A stretch of DNA of 64,000 nt from Planctomycetota bacterium (GCA_016930595.1 JAFGGJ010000019.1:1-64000); one strand, 5' to 3'. Positions 16,497 through 25,804 are shown, numbered from the stretch's first letter. Translations and numbers: made by a program. Notes: a model not told the origin generated them from the sequence alone.

Positions 16497-17750
16497 CTAG
16501 ACGGCCGAGGTCTTGCCGGACCTGTAGACTTCACCGCCCCAGTCGATGTCCCCGGGAAAGATGAGCCCGCCGGTGCTTCTCCAGCGGCCGCCTTTTTCCA
16601 TGTGGGCGATAATGGCCCGCCTGAGGGAGGTGTCGCGTGGGGCCTTGTCGAGGCGAATCTTTCTGTCGCCAAAGACGCGTTCGAGAGTCTGGCCGTCATT
16701 CGCGTAGAGGTTGGGTATCAGGTACCATTCTTTCAGGAAGCGCACGATGTTGCTGTCGGGTTTCAGGTATTCGGTAAACTGGTTGTCCAGCAGCCACGAC
16801 GAACAGGTGAAGGCGTTTATCGTGTGGCCGGGATAGTATTTTCCGAAGAAGGCCACAGCCCTGCGGAAGGAATCCCCGCATTCGTGGTGAGACATGGGTC
16901 CGGTGGCGGGGATGTGGGTTCCCAGGGTGGAATAACCTTCCGTGAGCACGAGATTCCATCGATCTGTGGGGAGGACGATCGTATCCCTGATGGCGTGGCC
17001 GAGAGGACTTATCGGGGTGCCGTGTATTTCGCCGGGTTTTTCGAGGTATTCCGCTTCCCATGCGTTATCGTCGGAGATGCCGTTGGCTCCGTCCACCTGA
17101 CCGTCCGTGCGGAATTTCATGCCGTGGGCGGCCAGGACCACGACACGGGCGTCGGAGGAGTTGCGGAAGACGTTGTAGGGGTAACTGTAAGTGCTGAAAT
17201 TGAACTGCAGCCTGCCCAGCTTGTAGAGGCCGCTCGAGAAGTGAAGCGATATCCAGGGCACAGTATCGAAGCCCCAGATGCCCCTGGTATCGCGGCCGTG
17301 CCTTAACCAGAGTTCGAGGTCGCTGAGGGTATCCACAGTAATTTCACGGGGTATTCCCAATTCCCGCTGACGGCTGAACACGCTGGGAGCGCCGGACAGG
17401 AAGACGTAGGCGTAGAAGAGCCCCGCGCACTCATGCACGGCGGCGGGTATGAGGGGCCAGACCCTGGCGGCCGCCGTGCTCCGGGCATCGGTACCGTAGA
17501 ACTGCCTGTGGCAGTGCCAGGCGAGGAGCTTGAGTTCCGGCACGTCCGTGAACAGGCGAAGGCCGTCCATGAGGGCGGCGGCCGTATCGGGCATCATCTG
17601 GAGAGCGCCGCACTGTTCTGAGACGTAGGCCGGGTCGAGGAAGAAGAGGGAGGAATCGCTGCAGGAGGCAGAGGAGTCATCCCATCCGGAGCAGAGGGCG
17701 TCCGGGGGGGCGTCCATGCCCAGACGTGCCAGGAGGTTTTCGAGGTTCAT
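16497..17750 (-). CDS. Acyltransferase domain-containing protein (DUF5596-like, GNAT fold)
   Basis: 417 residues, cytoplasmic. The layout matches the uncharacterised acyltransferase family with a helical N-terminal domain (about 1-130) and two GNAT-like halves: FFLDPAYVSEQ and LLAWHCHRQFYG early, RLQFNFSTYSYPYNVFRN in the middle, and INAFTCSSWLLDNQFTEYL near residue 335, a segment conserved in the family as I recall it. Members are annotated only as acyltransferases; acceptors are unknown. The ATG at 17750 is preceded by GGAGG, though with only four bases between. It converges with the GH2 gene and diverges from the next glycosidase. The family call is from motif memory. Confidence 0.7.
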   Translation of the reverse strand: MNLENLLARLGMDAPPDALCSGWDDSSASCSDSSLFFLDPAYVSEQCGALQMMPDTAAALMDGLRLFTDVPELKLLAWHCHRQFYGTDARSTAAARVWPLIPAAVHECAGLFYAYVFLSGAPSVFSRQRELGIPREITVDTLSDLELWLRHGRDTRGIWGFDTVPWISLHFSSGLYKLGRLQFNFSTYSYPYNVFRNSSDARVVVLAAHGMKFRTDGQVDGANGISDDNAWEAEYLEKPGEIHGTPISPLGHAIRDTIVLPTDRWNLVLTEGYSTLGTHIPATGPMSHHECGDSFRRAVAFFGKYYPGHTINAFTCSSWLLDNQFTEYLKPDSNIVRFLKEWYLIPNLYANDGQTLERVFGDRKIRLDKAPRDTSLRRAIIAHMEKGGRWRSTGGLIFPGDIDWGGEVYRSGKTSAV

Positions 17751-17877
17751 GCATCCTCCGATTTCCAGCGGCGGGGCCCGCGCGCCAACCATATTATCGC
17801 GGCCCACGGCCGTTGACGATGGCAATAAGGGGCTTTTTAAAATAGGCAGTGGGTATGCTGGAGGAGATGGTTCTGTT

Positions 17878-17883
17878 TATAAT
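17878..17883 (+). promoter_or_regulatory. Likely -10 box for the 17908-19245 gene
   Basis: Perfect TATAAT 25 bases before the start codon. No clear -35 at the right distance; TTGACG near 17812 is too far away. Confidence 0.4.
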
Positions 17884-17907
17884 GACATGCGGAGAAAGGA
17901 GGCGGCA

Positions 17908-19245
17908 ATGGGTTTTTCCAATAGCAATAAGGATCGTATCCAGCCTTGCGCGGCCAATCCAGCCTACTGGCAATACCGAGGCGCTCCGGTGCTGCTCATC
18001 GGTGGCAGCGTGGAAGACAACCTCTTTCAGCTGCCCGACATCGCGGACCAGCTGGACCTGCTTGAATCCTGCGGGGGCAACTTTGTGCGCTGCACGATGT
18101 CCAGTCGTGACGAGGGAAACGTCTGGCCGTTTGAAAGGGATGCCGCAACCGGGTTCTACGACCTCGAAAGACCGTCTGCCGAATTCTGGCGGCGGTTTGA
18201 GACTTTCCTTAAGCTCGCCTACAGACATGACATTTTCATCCAGTTCGAGATATGGGCCACGTTCGACTTCTACCGTGACTGCTGGGACGCCAACCCGTTC
18301 AACCCGAAGAATAACAACGCCTATTCAGCAGAAGAATCCGGGCTGCCGGTTGTTGTGGACAGTCATCCCACGAAAACGAAAAACCCTTTTTTCTGGAGTG
18401 TTCCGGAAGAGCACAACAACACGGTGATATTGAAGTACCAGCAGGCTTTTGTTGACAAGATGCTCTCGTATTCGCTTGATTACGGCAACGTGTTGTACTG
18501 CATGGATAACGAGACTTCCGTCACGCCCCGCTGGGGCGCGTACTGGTCGGAGTACGTCAGGGCCCGCGCTGCCGAGCGCGGCCTTATGGTGGAGACTACC
18601 GAGATGTGGGACGCCCACGACCTTTCGGACAGGCAGCACGGCAACACGTTCGAACATCCTGAGACTTACAGCTTTGTCGATGTCAGCCAGAACAATCACC
18701 AGAAAGGCCAGGCGCACTGGGACAACGCGCAGAAGCAGCGTGAACGCATACGCAGGGCGGGGCACATCCGGCCCATGACAAACGTGAAGATATACGGTGC
18801 CGATACGGGGCGGTTCGGAGACGACCGCGACGGCCAGGAAAGATTCTGGCGGAACATATTCGGCGGGATGGCGAGCGCTCGGTTCCACCGCCCCGGTAGC
18901 GGGTTAGGAATAAGCGATAAGGCACGCGCCCATATCCGCAGCGTGCGCATGATTACGGATGAACTCGACATCCCCCGGTGTGAGCCGCACAACGACCTTC
19001 TTTCCGGGCGCGGCGACAACGCGGCGTACTGTTTCGCTCAGCCGGGCAAGGCATACGCAGTATTCTTTCCCAAGAGCGACGGCATCAATCTGGACTGTTC
19101 GGCGGTGAAGGGCGACGTTGTCGTGAGGTGGCTCGATATCATGGCGTCACGATGGGCTGAACCGGAAACCGTTCCAGCAACGTGTGCCATGCCGTTAATT
19201 CCACCAAGTGCCGGTTTCCACGCGGTCCTTGTGAGGGGAGCATGA
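17908..19245 (+). CDS. Putative TIM-barrel glycoside hydrolase (GH5/DUF4038-like)
   Basis: 445 residues, no signal peptide. It starts with a substrate-side motif seen in DUF4038/GH140-type glycosidases (PVLLIGGSVEDNLFQLP), continues as a barrel (IFIQFEIWATFDFYRDCW) and has YCMDNETSV with candidate acid/base Glu202; a small beta domain forms the end. AAGGAGG five bases before the ATG fixes the start, so the longer frame upstream is not used. Codon use is less G-ending than in the 9700-16463 genes. It is probably an intracellular glycosidase, but the family is not certain and no specificity can be given. Confidence 0.7.
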   Translation: MGFSNSNKDRIQPCAANPAYWQYRGAPVLLIGGSVEDNLFQLPDIADQLDLLESCGGNFVRCTMSSRDEGNVWPFERDAATGFYDLERPSAEFWRRFETFLKLAYRHDIFIQFEIWATFDFYRDCWDANPFNPKNNNAYSAEESGLPVVVDSHPTKTKNPFFWSVPEEHNNTVILKYQQAFVDKMLSYSLDYGNVLYCMDNETSVTPRWGAYWSEYVRARAAERGLMVETTEMWDAHDLSDRQHGNTFEHPETYSFVDVSQNNHQKGQAHWDNAQKQRERIRRAGHIRPMTNVKIYGADTGRFGDDRDGQERFWRNIFGGMASARFHRPGSGLGISDKARAHIRSVRMITDELDIPRCEPHNDLLSGRGDNAAYCFAQPGKAYAVFFPKSDGINLDCSAVKGDVVVRWLDIMASRWAEPETVPATCAMPLIPPSAGFHAVLVRGA

Positions 19246-19301
19246 CGGAGAGGGCGGGCGGTTGATTGAAAGCTGTCGGCGGAGACACCGTTGCCGGCAA
19301 G

Positions 19302-19979
19302 CTAGTTTGACAACGGCTCGACTTTGACGTAAATCTGGCCGGGGGGGCGCCTGAAATACTTGAAGAGTGCCGGGCAGAGCCAGCCTTCGGCATCGTGCTT
19401 GCCGGAATAGTACCAGTTGCCGCCGGATTCGGTCCTGCGCCAGACCATTTTTTCGTGATGGTGGGGGAACGGCCGCGCTGAAAAGAGGAGGCGGAAGCCC
19501 TTGTCAGGATCGTTGACGGCCGCGTCGGCCAGGAGTGCGTCGATGAGCTCGGGGGCGCCGGCCACGAAAGGCTCCGTGCGCAGGCCGGCTCTTTCATCGT
19601 CGAACACCCATGTCCCAGCGTGGCGGTAGGGCAGAATCACAAAGATGGAATTGGCCGGAGCATTCCAACGGCGCTCGGCGAAAAAGAAGAGGACGGCGAG
19701 GCAGAGGGGGATGACGACGAGGAGCATAGCGAAGCGGCGAGAGGGCGACTCGGTGCGCCTGAAGCAAGCCGTGCCCGCGGCGGCGGCGGCGAGTGCGGAT
19801 ACGGAAGGTATCCAGGTCAGCCTCGTCTGGGAGTAGAGCAGGACGTAAAGGGCGAGAGCGATGGAGAAAACGACAACGCCGCAGATGACATCTTCGGAGT
19901 TCTTTTTCCAGAGGCCTCTGGACCAGAAGAAGAGAGCGAGAAGGAAGGGTACGCAAAGGCCGATATCGACGGCAAGCAC
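19302..19979 (-). CDS. Membrane protein with C-terminal DUF6717-type domain (GTG start)
   Basis: 225 residues: three to four hydrophobic helices in residues 1-110, then a soluble domain (about 120-225) with TWVFDDERAGLRTEPFVAGA and AEGWLCPALFKYF, which match DUF6717, a domain of unknown function known mainly from planctomycete-like bacteria. The soluble domain is fused to a membrane region. The start is GTG at 19979 with AAAGGA nine bases upstream. It follows the GH57 gene on the same strand, 83 bases away, and converges with the previous glycosidase. Function unknown. Confidence 0.65.
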   Translation of the reverse strand: MLAVDIGLCVPFLLALFFWSRGLWKKNSEDVICGVVVFSIALALYVLLYSQTRLTWIPSVSALAAAAAGTACFRRTESPSRRFAMLLVVIPLCLAVLFFFAERRWNAPANSIFVILPYRHAGTWVFDDERAGLRTEPFVAGAPELIDALLADAAVNDPDKGFRLLFSARPFPHHHEKMVWRRTESGGNWYYSGKHDAEGWLCPALFKYFRRPPGQIYVKVEPLSN

Positions 19980-20062
19980 GTATCCAGGTCCTTTCGTACG
20001 GCGTCCGCCGGTTTAGGTTGGCGGGGCGTTCCGGTGCGCGGACGATGGCGGAGATGCGGCGG

Positions 20063-21670
20063 TCAACCGGCGAAAACGGCGTAATCCATTTCTTCGAAGA
20101 AGATGTGGTCTTTTTCTTCGAGCCAGGCAAGCCAGCCTGCGTCGACGGAGCCGGAAAGCAGTTCGCAGAAAAGCCTGTTGAAGTTATGGATGTGTTCCTT
20201 GAGGCGCTTGACGGCGTAAGGCTTGGCGGTGCCGGTGGTGATGAGGAAAGGCCAGTCCGAAGACTGCATGAGTACGAGTTCGCGGGCGGCCTGGTTGAGG
20301 GCGCGCCTGGTGAAAGCGTCGGGATGGGGGAGACGCGAGGCGAGTTCCTTCATGCGGCGTTCGGCCGTGTGGAGGTGGCGGTATATCCAGCCGGTCTCAT
20401 CGTTGACCCAGGTTTCGAAGTAGCCGCCGCCGCCCCAGGTGCTGGTAGCTGGCTCAAGGAGCTGGTGTTCGGGGTAGGCATCGAGGTAAGCGGAAGGGGT
20501 TATTGTTTCGACTTCATTCTGGTCATAATGGAGCTTGAGAAAAAGGTATTCGAGGAATCTGGGCCCTTCGTACCACCAGTGTCCGAAGAGCTCGGCGTCG
20601 TACATGGCGGTAATGACGGGAGTGGTCTGGAGTACGCCTGTGAGATAGGCGACCTGCTGCTGGCGGTTGAACATGAAATTGCCGGCGTGCTCGGCGGCTT
20701 TTTCGTCGGCGGGCCGCGGCATGTAAGGTTCCTTGGCGCCGAGGTCGGCGTCGTTCCTGGTGATGCGGAAGTACTTGATGCCGATGTTGCGGCGGACGCC
20801 GTCGTCGTGAAGGACGGGGCGGACCGAATCATAATCGCCGTCGTAGCCGAGGTCACGGTAGAACTCACGGTAAAGGCCGTCGCCCGGATAGCCCTGCGAG
20901 CGGCTCCAGACCTGGTGGCTGGTTTCGACGTCGCGGCCGAAGAAGGCCACGCCGCCGGGGCCGTAGACGGGCCGGTAGACGCCATATGCGGGTCTGGGTT
21001 CACCGTACATGATGCCGTGGGTTTCGATGAAGGTGTAGCGGAAGCCTTTTTCGGCCAGCAGTACGCTGAGAGGGGGCAGGTCCCCCGAGGCCTCGCGGTA
21101 GGCGCATTCCGGCATCCAAACACCGGCGGAGCCGCGGCCGAAGTGCTTGTGGAAGTTGCGCTGGGAGAGTTCGAGGTGAGCGAGGATGTTGGAGTCTTCG
21201 GAGACCAGGGGCATGACGGGGTGAGTGCCGGCGCAGGTCATGAGTTCGATCACGCCCTGGGCGTCGAGACGGCGGAAGGCGTTGAGGATATTGCCGCCCC
21301 AGATATCCACTACCACGGAGCGGCAGCGGCGGAAGGTATCGAGGTACATGACGGCGGCATCGAAAAAGGGCGTATTTCTTTTTTCGTCGACTTCGCGGCC
21401 GGCCAGAGCGATGAGCCTGTCGAGGTGCGAGAGGTAGCGGCCGGTAAGCATGGGGTCCGCGAGCATTTCGGCCAGCGGGGGCGAAAAGCTGAGGGTAAGC
21501 ACGTTGCGCGCGCCGTGGCGACTGACGTTCTCCAGCATGGAGAGGAGGGGGACATAGGTTTCGGTAATGGCTTCGAACAGCCAGTCCTCTTCAAGGAAAC
21601 GGGCCTGTTCGGGATGCCTTACGTAAGGCAGGTGCGCATGAAGAACAAGCATGAAATAACCGCCTGGCAT
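20063..21670 (-). CDS. GH57 1,4-alpha-glucan branching enzyme (AmyC/DUF1957 type)
   Basis: 535 residues, close to the usual length of bacterial and archaeal GH57 branching enzymes. The GH57 signatures are visible in order: LHAHLPYVRHPE (residues 10-21), VWMPECAY with nucleophile Glu188, and MYDAELFGHWW with acid/base Asp358. The C-terminal DUF1957 helical domain ends with IHNFNRLFCELLSG, also typical. It makes alpha-1,6 branches in glycogen in the cytoplasm. ATG 21670 is preceded by AAAGGA with five bases between. It follows the Nudix gene by 70 bases on the same strand and may be the distal part of the long pil-led array. No other glycogen gene is in the window. Confidence 0.9.
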   Translation of the reverse strand: MPGGYFMLVLHAHLPYVRHPEQARFLEEDWLFEAITETYVPLLSMLENVSRHGARNVLTLSFSPPLAEMLADPMLTGRYLSHLDRLIALAGREVDEKRNTPFFDAAVMYLDTFRRCRSVVVDIWGGNILNAFRRLDAQGVIELMTCAGTHPVMPLVSEDSNILAHLELSQRNFHKHFGRGSAGVWMPECAYREASGDLPPLSVLLAEKGFRYTFIETHGIMYGEPRPAYGVYRPVYGPGGVAFFGRDVETSHQVWSRSQGYPGDGLYREFYRDLGYDGDYDSVRPVLHDDGVRRNIGIKYFRITRNDADLGAKEPYMPRPADEKAAEHAGNFMFNRQQQVAYLTGVLQTTPVITAMYDAELFGHWWYEGPRFLEYLFLKLHYDQNEVETITPSAYLDAYPEHQLLEPATSTWGGGGYFETWVNDETGWIYRHLHTAERRMKELASRLPHPDAFTRRALNQAARELVLMQSSDWPFLITTGTAKPYAVKRLKEHIHNFNRLFCELLSGSVDAGWLAWLEEKDHIFFEEMDYAVFAG

Positions 21671-21740
21671 GGCCGTCCTTTACACGAGGGTACGTCCGGG
21701 AGGAGATATTACCACAAGAAGGGACTCCCCGCCAGTGCCC

Positions 21741-22385
21741 TCATGCAAGAAAGAGGTCGGCCAAGGGGGCGAGCCGCGACGGGAAATCGGGTTCCACGAG
21801 ATGGCGACCGCCGTCGGGGCCGAGTTTCTGCATGGCGAGGCAGGCTTTTTCTTCGGAGTCGAGGACGGCGGCGAGGGCCGTGACGGGATCCTGCCCGTCC
21901 GGCGGGAGAAGGTCGAGGTAACGTCCGCACAGGAAAGAGTCGCGCCGGAGCGCCCGGACGGCGCCAGCGAGGATGTGGCGATGGTCAAAACCCAGGTCGA
22001 GGGGAGCGGAGCAGGCGGCCCATCTGGCGTCTGCGGCGTCATCTCCGGGGGAGAGCGGGGATTCGCAAGTGAAGACGGCATAGTAGGCCATGGTGACGAC
22101 GCGGCGGCGAGGGTCCCGGCCAATGCCGTCGAAGAATCCAACGGGATGAAGGGAGCGGGCATGGAGGCCGGTTTCTTCGGCGAGTTCACGGAACGCGGCA
22201 TTTTCAAAGAGTTCGTCGATTTCGACGTAGCCGCCGGGGAGGACCCAGGAGTCCCTGAAGGGCTCGTTGAGACGGCGGACGAGAACGGTTTTCAGCTTTC
22301 CCTTAGCGGCGGCAAAGCAGACGATATCGGCGGTGGTGCCCATCTGGGGATAGTCATAAACGAACGGTTTGCCTGGGGCTGTCAA
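21741..22385 (-). CDS. Nudix hydrolase (TTG start)
   Basis: 214 residues. The Nudix box is complete: G-x5-E-x7-R-E-L-x-E-E-x-G spanning residues 51-73 (GGYVEIDELFENAAFRELAE), so a pyrophosphohydrolase acting on a nucleoside diphosphate linked to another moiety, using Mg2+ bound by the REUxEE glutamates. A second stretch near residue 170 has no known motif. The start is a TTG at 22385 with GGGAGG seven bases upstream, better supported than the ATG 14 codons later. It sits between the M48 gene and GH57 on the same strand. Substrate not predictable; an ADP-sugar or NAD-type substrate would suit the glucan neighbour, which is speculation. Confidence 0.85.
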   Translation of the reverse strand: MTAPGKPFVYDYPQMGTTADIVCFAAAKGKLKTVLVRRLNEPFRDSWVLPGGYVEIDELFENAAFRELAEETGLHARSLHPVGFFDGIGRDPRRRVVTMAYYAVFTCESPLSPGDDAADARWAACSAPLDLGFDHRHILAGAVRALRRDSFLCGRYLDLLPPDGQDPVTALAAVLDSEEKACLAMQKLGPDGGRHLVEPDFPSRLAPLADLFLA

Positions 22386-22431
22386 GCAAGAACCTCCCGC
22401 CGGCGGCCGAGGGACAAAGCGGTTCGCCGTA

Positions 22432-23304
22432 TCAGTAGCGTATGCCCTGTTTTGCGAGGGCCTGTTTGAGCGGTTCGATGCAGCGCTTCAAGTAACGCTC
22501 CTGAAGCTTGACGCCCTGGCGGTCGCTGTAGCCGAGTTCTTTCTGGTACCTGAGGGCGAGGTCGGCGCGGTCGCCGAGTTTACCGTAATGGCGACCCTTG
22601 GGGTCTCCGCCGTGTTCGGCAATGCGGCGGAGGGCGCGGGCTAGGCCCTCGCCGTTATAGCCGGCCTTGACGATGTAGACGCTGCCGAGGCGGTCGCAGT
22701 TGACTTCCTGGTGGCGGCTGGCCGGGGCCCCGAAGACACCGCCCATGATGCCGTCCATGAGAGCGTTGAAGGCGTTCTGGTCGCCGCCGGAGACGGCTTC
22801 GAGGAGGGCCTCCTTGCGCTTGACGTTCTGCATGGTTTTGAGGACGTGTTTTTCGCAGACGTGGGCGATTTCGTGGCCCATGACGCCGGCGAGTTCCGAC
22901 TCGTCTTCGAGCGACAGGAGCATGCGCCAGGTAATGAAGACATAGCCGCCCGGTGCGGAGAGTGCGTTCATGGCGTCTTCGTTCAGGATGGCGGCGTAGT
23001 AAGTGATGCTGGGGCGGTCGGAGTAGGCGCCGACCGTGCTCACAACGAGATTGAGGTACTGTTCGGCTTCAGGACAGCGGAAAAGGCCGTAGGCGGCGAA
23101 GGCCTGGGCGCCGATGCTGCGTCCGTACTCGGTTTCTTCCGTAAGCGGGATTTTGCGGAAGCCATCGGCGGTCTTGCCGATGACTCTGGCGGCGTGGCCG
23201 ATTTCCGTATCACTGCCCATGACGCCGGCGAGCATTTGGGAAAGGCAGCCGAGGGAGAGTGCACAGAGAGCGGCAAGGAGAAGGAAAGCGGATGCGCGTT
23301 TCAT
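22432..23304 (-). CDS. M48-family zinc metalloprotease lipoprotein
   Basis: 290 residues. Lipobox LSLGC (Cys20) marks an envelope lipoprotein. The zinc site is HEIAH at residues 144-148 with the third ligand Glu200 in HQEVNCDRLG, the usual M48 spacing and context. Such periplasmic proteases (BepA/LoiP type) inspect outer-membrane assembly. GGAGG lies eight bases before the ATG, and the stop of the SH3 gene falls inside this gap, so the two are translationally linked. A TPR tail as in BepA is absent. It may process or proofread parts of the pilus or envelope; that is inference from position. Confidence 0.88.
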   Translation of the reverse strand: MKRASAFLLLAALCALSLGCLSQMLAGVMGSDTEIGHAARVIGKTADGFRKIPLTEETEYGRSIGAQAFAAYGLFRCPEAEQYLNLVVSTVGAYSDRPSITYYAAILNEDAMNALSAPGGYVFITWRMLLSLEDESELAGVMGHEIAHVCEKHVLKTMQNVKRKEALLEAVSGGDQNAFNALMDGIMGGVFGAPASRHQEVNCDRLGSVYIVKAGYNGEGLARALRRIAEHGGDPKGRHYGKLGDRADLALRYQKELGYSDRQGVKLQERYLKRCIEPLKQALAKQGIRY

Positions 23305-23307
23305 GTC

Positions 23308-23844
23308 TTATTCCTCCGAGTAAGGGCCGAGGGAGCCCTGTTCCATAAAGGAGTCGAGAGCTTCCGGCAGCGGGGCGAGGGTTTCCATCCAGGTGACGAA
23401 TTTGAGCTGTTCTTCGAGGTTCTTGGCCTTGGCGTATTTCTGGGCTTCATTCAGGCCCCTGGTGCCGGCGGTGGCGCCGGCCTTGGAGCCGGTGAGTTTC
23501 GTCAGGTTGGCGCGGCTCCTGCCCTGGTATTCGCCGCGAGGACGTTCATCGCTGACCTGTTTCTTGGATACCCAGCCCGTGAAATCCGCGCCGGCTTCGT
23601 CGTCGTGCCAGAGGACCTTGTAGTACTTTTCGTTTTCTTCGAGGACTTCGAGCTGTTCGCCGCAGGGGACGTAGGCGACCGCCTTTGCTTCGCCGGCGCC
23701 GGGGCCTTCGCGTAGCTTGGCGGTCCTCGTGGACACCCAGACTATCTTGTTGCGGGCGTAGACCGCGCCCGCTAGGCAGAGGACGACGGCCAGGAGGCCG
23801 AGGCCGAGCAGCAGGGGCCGTTTGTGGTTACGGGGCAATTTCAT
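23308..23844 (-). CDS. Membrane-anchored bacterial SH3-domain protein
   Basis: 178 residues. A basic start (KLPRNHKRP) precedes one transmembrane helix (about 9-30); the outer part has a bacterial SH3 domain at about 32-95 (TRTAKLREGPGAGEAKAVAYVP, strand-rich, ending GWVSKK), then a Lys/Thr-rich helical region and an acidic end. Such domains bind peptidoglycan peptides or metals in secreted proteins. AAGGGAGG seven bases before the ATG fixes the start. It overlaps the cyclase gene by 17 bases and runs directly into the metalloprotease, so the three form one translational unit, perhaps a cell-wall sensor. Confidence 0.75.
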   Translation of the reverse strand: MKLPRNHKRPLLLGLGLLAVVLCLAGAVYARNKIVWVSTRTAKLREGPGAGEAKAVAYVPCGEQLEVLEENEKYYKVLWHDDEAGADFTGWVSKKQVSDERPRGEYQGRSRANLTKLTGSKAGATAGTRGLNEAQKYAKAKNLEEQLKFVTWMETLAPLPEALDSFMEQGSLGPYSEE

Positions 23845-25804
23845 TTGAGCACCTCCCTTTGACAGCGTAAATATCCACCGGCTGTTCACGGTTTTTGACC
23901 GATACTTCGCCGATATGTTCCAGTAGCACCAAGTCTCTTACGGCTTCGGCGGTAGCCGCGCTCACCAGTATATCGGCATGGAACTGGCGGGTGAGGCCTT
24001 CGAGGCGGCTGGCTATGTTTACCTCGTCGCCGATCACGGTATAGTTCCTGTGTGCACCTCCAAAATGGCCGACGACGACCGGCCCGGTGTTTATGCCGAT
24101 GCCGACGCCGAAGGGCCGTTTGCCTTGGGCCTGCCAGCGGGCGCTGAGATCCTTGAGGGATTGTACCATTTCCAGTGCCGCAAGGACAGCGTGCGTGGCA
24201 TGGTCGGGGTCTTCCAGGGGCTCACCCCAGAAAGCCATGATAGCGTCGCCGATGTACTTATCAAGGGTGCCGCGGTTGCGGCGGATGACATCGGACATGA
24301 CGCCGAGGTATTCGTTCAACTGGGAGACGACCTCTTCGGGCTTCATCTGCTCGCTCATGGAGGTAAAGCCGATGATATCGCTGAAGAGGACAGTTAGCTC
24401 CTTGCGGACGCCGCGCTCAAGGCCTTCGACTTCGAAATCCCTGCGGGAAAGGTCTTCGATGACTTCCGGGGAGAGGTATCTGCCCCATGCGCTGCGAATT
24501 TTCCTCTTGTAGTAGTCTTCGGTGAGATAGCGGTGGACGCCTGCGGCGGTGAAGCCTATCCAGAGGGAGAGCATGGGGACGAGAGGATCGAACCAGATAT
24601 CGTGGGTGAAGGCCGCCCGGGCGGCGATCCAGATGAGGAGGGCCAGGAGGAGGGTGGCGACGACGGAGACGTACCAGTGTTTCATCCTGACGCACAGGCC
24701 GCCGACGGCGGCAAACACGAGGGCGGCCGCCAGGAGGAAAGCAGGAGGTGTTTCGATGAGCCAGCGGTTATGGAGGAGGTCTTCGGCGGCGGTAGCGCTC
24801 AGGTATACGCCCGGGAGCCATCGTGACACGGGCGAGACGCGGAGATCCTGGAGGCCTGCGGCGCTGGTGCCGATGAAGACGACCTTGCCCCTGACGGCTT
24901 CGGAGATTTCCGTGGGGATGGGGGTGCCGTCTGCCTGTTCGAAAGCGGCCCCCAGCACCCGGCCGAAAGAGGGCCCGAGGTATCTTTGCCGGTCGCCCAG
25001 GAAGCGGAGGCGCAGCATGCCTTTGGAGTCGAGGGGGAGAGAGGCGGAGCCTCCGCCTGCGCGTGCGAGGCAGCGGCCGGCGTCCGATATTTCCGTCCAC
25101 CACCATTGCTGGAGGGCGGCGGGCCCCAGTGCGCAGAATATCTTGCCGCCGTGGCGGTAGAAAGGCCGTGTTCTTCTGACGACGCCGTCGGGATCGGCTT
25201 CAAGACCGATGACGCCGACGGCGGCGGAGGCGGCGAGCAAATCGGGGAAGGGGGCGGTGATGTGGCCGTATTCGACGGTGGGGATGGCGGCAGCGTCACC
25301 TTGGACGGGGACGGCCAGGCGGTCCCTTTCGATGGGGGGCAGCGGGAGTTTAAGGACATCGTCTTCGAGGAAGTTGACGCCCATGACGGTGTCGGGGGCC
25401 TGCTGGACGATTTCTGCAAAGACCTCGTCGCTGCCGGGGTCGATGGCGCTGGGGACGTCGAACAGCATATCGAAGACAACGCGGCGAGCGCCGGCGTTAC
25501 GGAGGACGTCCAGGACCATGCCGTAGAACTCACGCGGCCATTCATTGATGCGGCCATAGTCTTCGGCGAGGACGGTTACGGTACCCTCGTCGATTTCCAC
25601 GACGACGATATCCTGGGACGTGCCGTGTTCGAGGGAACTGCGGGCGAGGATGTCGGCGACGTCCATGCGCAGGGAGCTTGCGGCACCCATGACGAGGAGC
25701 GAGGCGCCTGCGCCGGCGAGGACGGCAGCAAGGAGACCGGCAAGGTTTCCTCGGATGCGTCTGCGCCAAGAAGGAGCGCCGGCAGGCGGGCGGAGGCTAT
25801 TCAT
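23828..25804 (-). CDS. CHASE2-domain class III adenylate cyclase, membrane bound
   Basis: 658 residues. After a first membrane helix (about 20-45) comes an extracytoplasmic CHASE2 domain (50-350), three more helices (350-425) and a class III cyclase domain (465-640). Metal aspartates are Asp476 (FSDIIGF) and Asp520 (YIGDAIMAFWG); Lys516 and Asp593 (VIGDEVN) form the adenine-type pair, and Asn596/Arg600 are the transition-state residues, so the product should be cAMP, not cGMP. The ATG used follows GAGGAG by seven bases; a TTG sits one codon before. The start overlaps the end of pilR by eight bases. CHASE2 senses an unknown external signal. Cotranscription with the pilus regulators suggests a role in the same response. 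Confidence 0.9.
   Translation of the reverse strand: MNSLRPPAGAPSWRRRIRGNLAGLLAAVLAGAGASLLVMGAASSLRMDVADILARSSLEHGTSQDIVVVEIDEGTVTVLAEDYGRINEWPREFYGMVLDVLRNAGARRVVFDMLFDVPSAIDPGSDEVFAEIVQQAPDTVMGVNFLEDDVLKLPLPPIERDRLAVPVQGDAAAIPTVEYGHITAPFPDLLAASAAVGVIGLEADPDGVVRRTRPFYRHGGKIFCALGPAALQQWWWTEISDAGRCLARAGGGSASLPLDSKGMLRLRFLGDRQRYLGPSFGRVLGAAFEQADGTPIPTEISEAVRGKVVFIGTSAAGLQDLRVSPVSRWLPGVYLSATAAEDLLHNRWLIETPPAFLLAAALVFAAVGGLCVRMKHWYVSVVATLLLALLIWIAARAAFTHDIWFDPLVPMLSLWIGFTAAGVHRYLTEDYYKRKIRSAWGRYLSPEVIEDLSRRDFEVEGLERGVRKELTVLFSDIIGFTSMSEQMKPEEVVSQLNEYLGVMSDVIRRNRGTLDKYIGDAIMAFWGEPLEDPDHATHAVLAALEMVQSLKDLSARWQAQGKRPFGVGIGINTGPVVVGHFGGAHRNYTVIGDEVNIASRLEGLTRQFHADILVSAATAEAVRDLVLLEHIGEVSVKNREQPVDIYAVKGRCSNEIAP

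Noticed and set aside
16463-16497. Rho-independent terminators between convergent genes
   Set aside because: Convergent gaps here and at 5078, 6817, 19246, 35658, 41621, 45208 and 58258 contain GC-rich words but no hairpin followed by a T-run that I could support.
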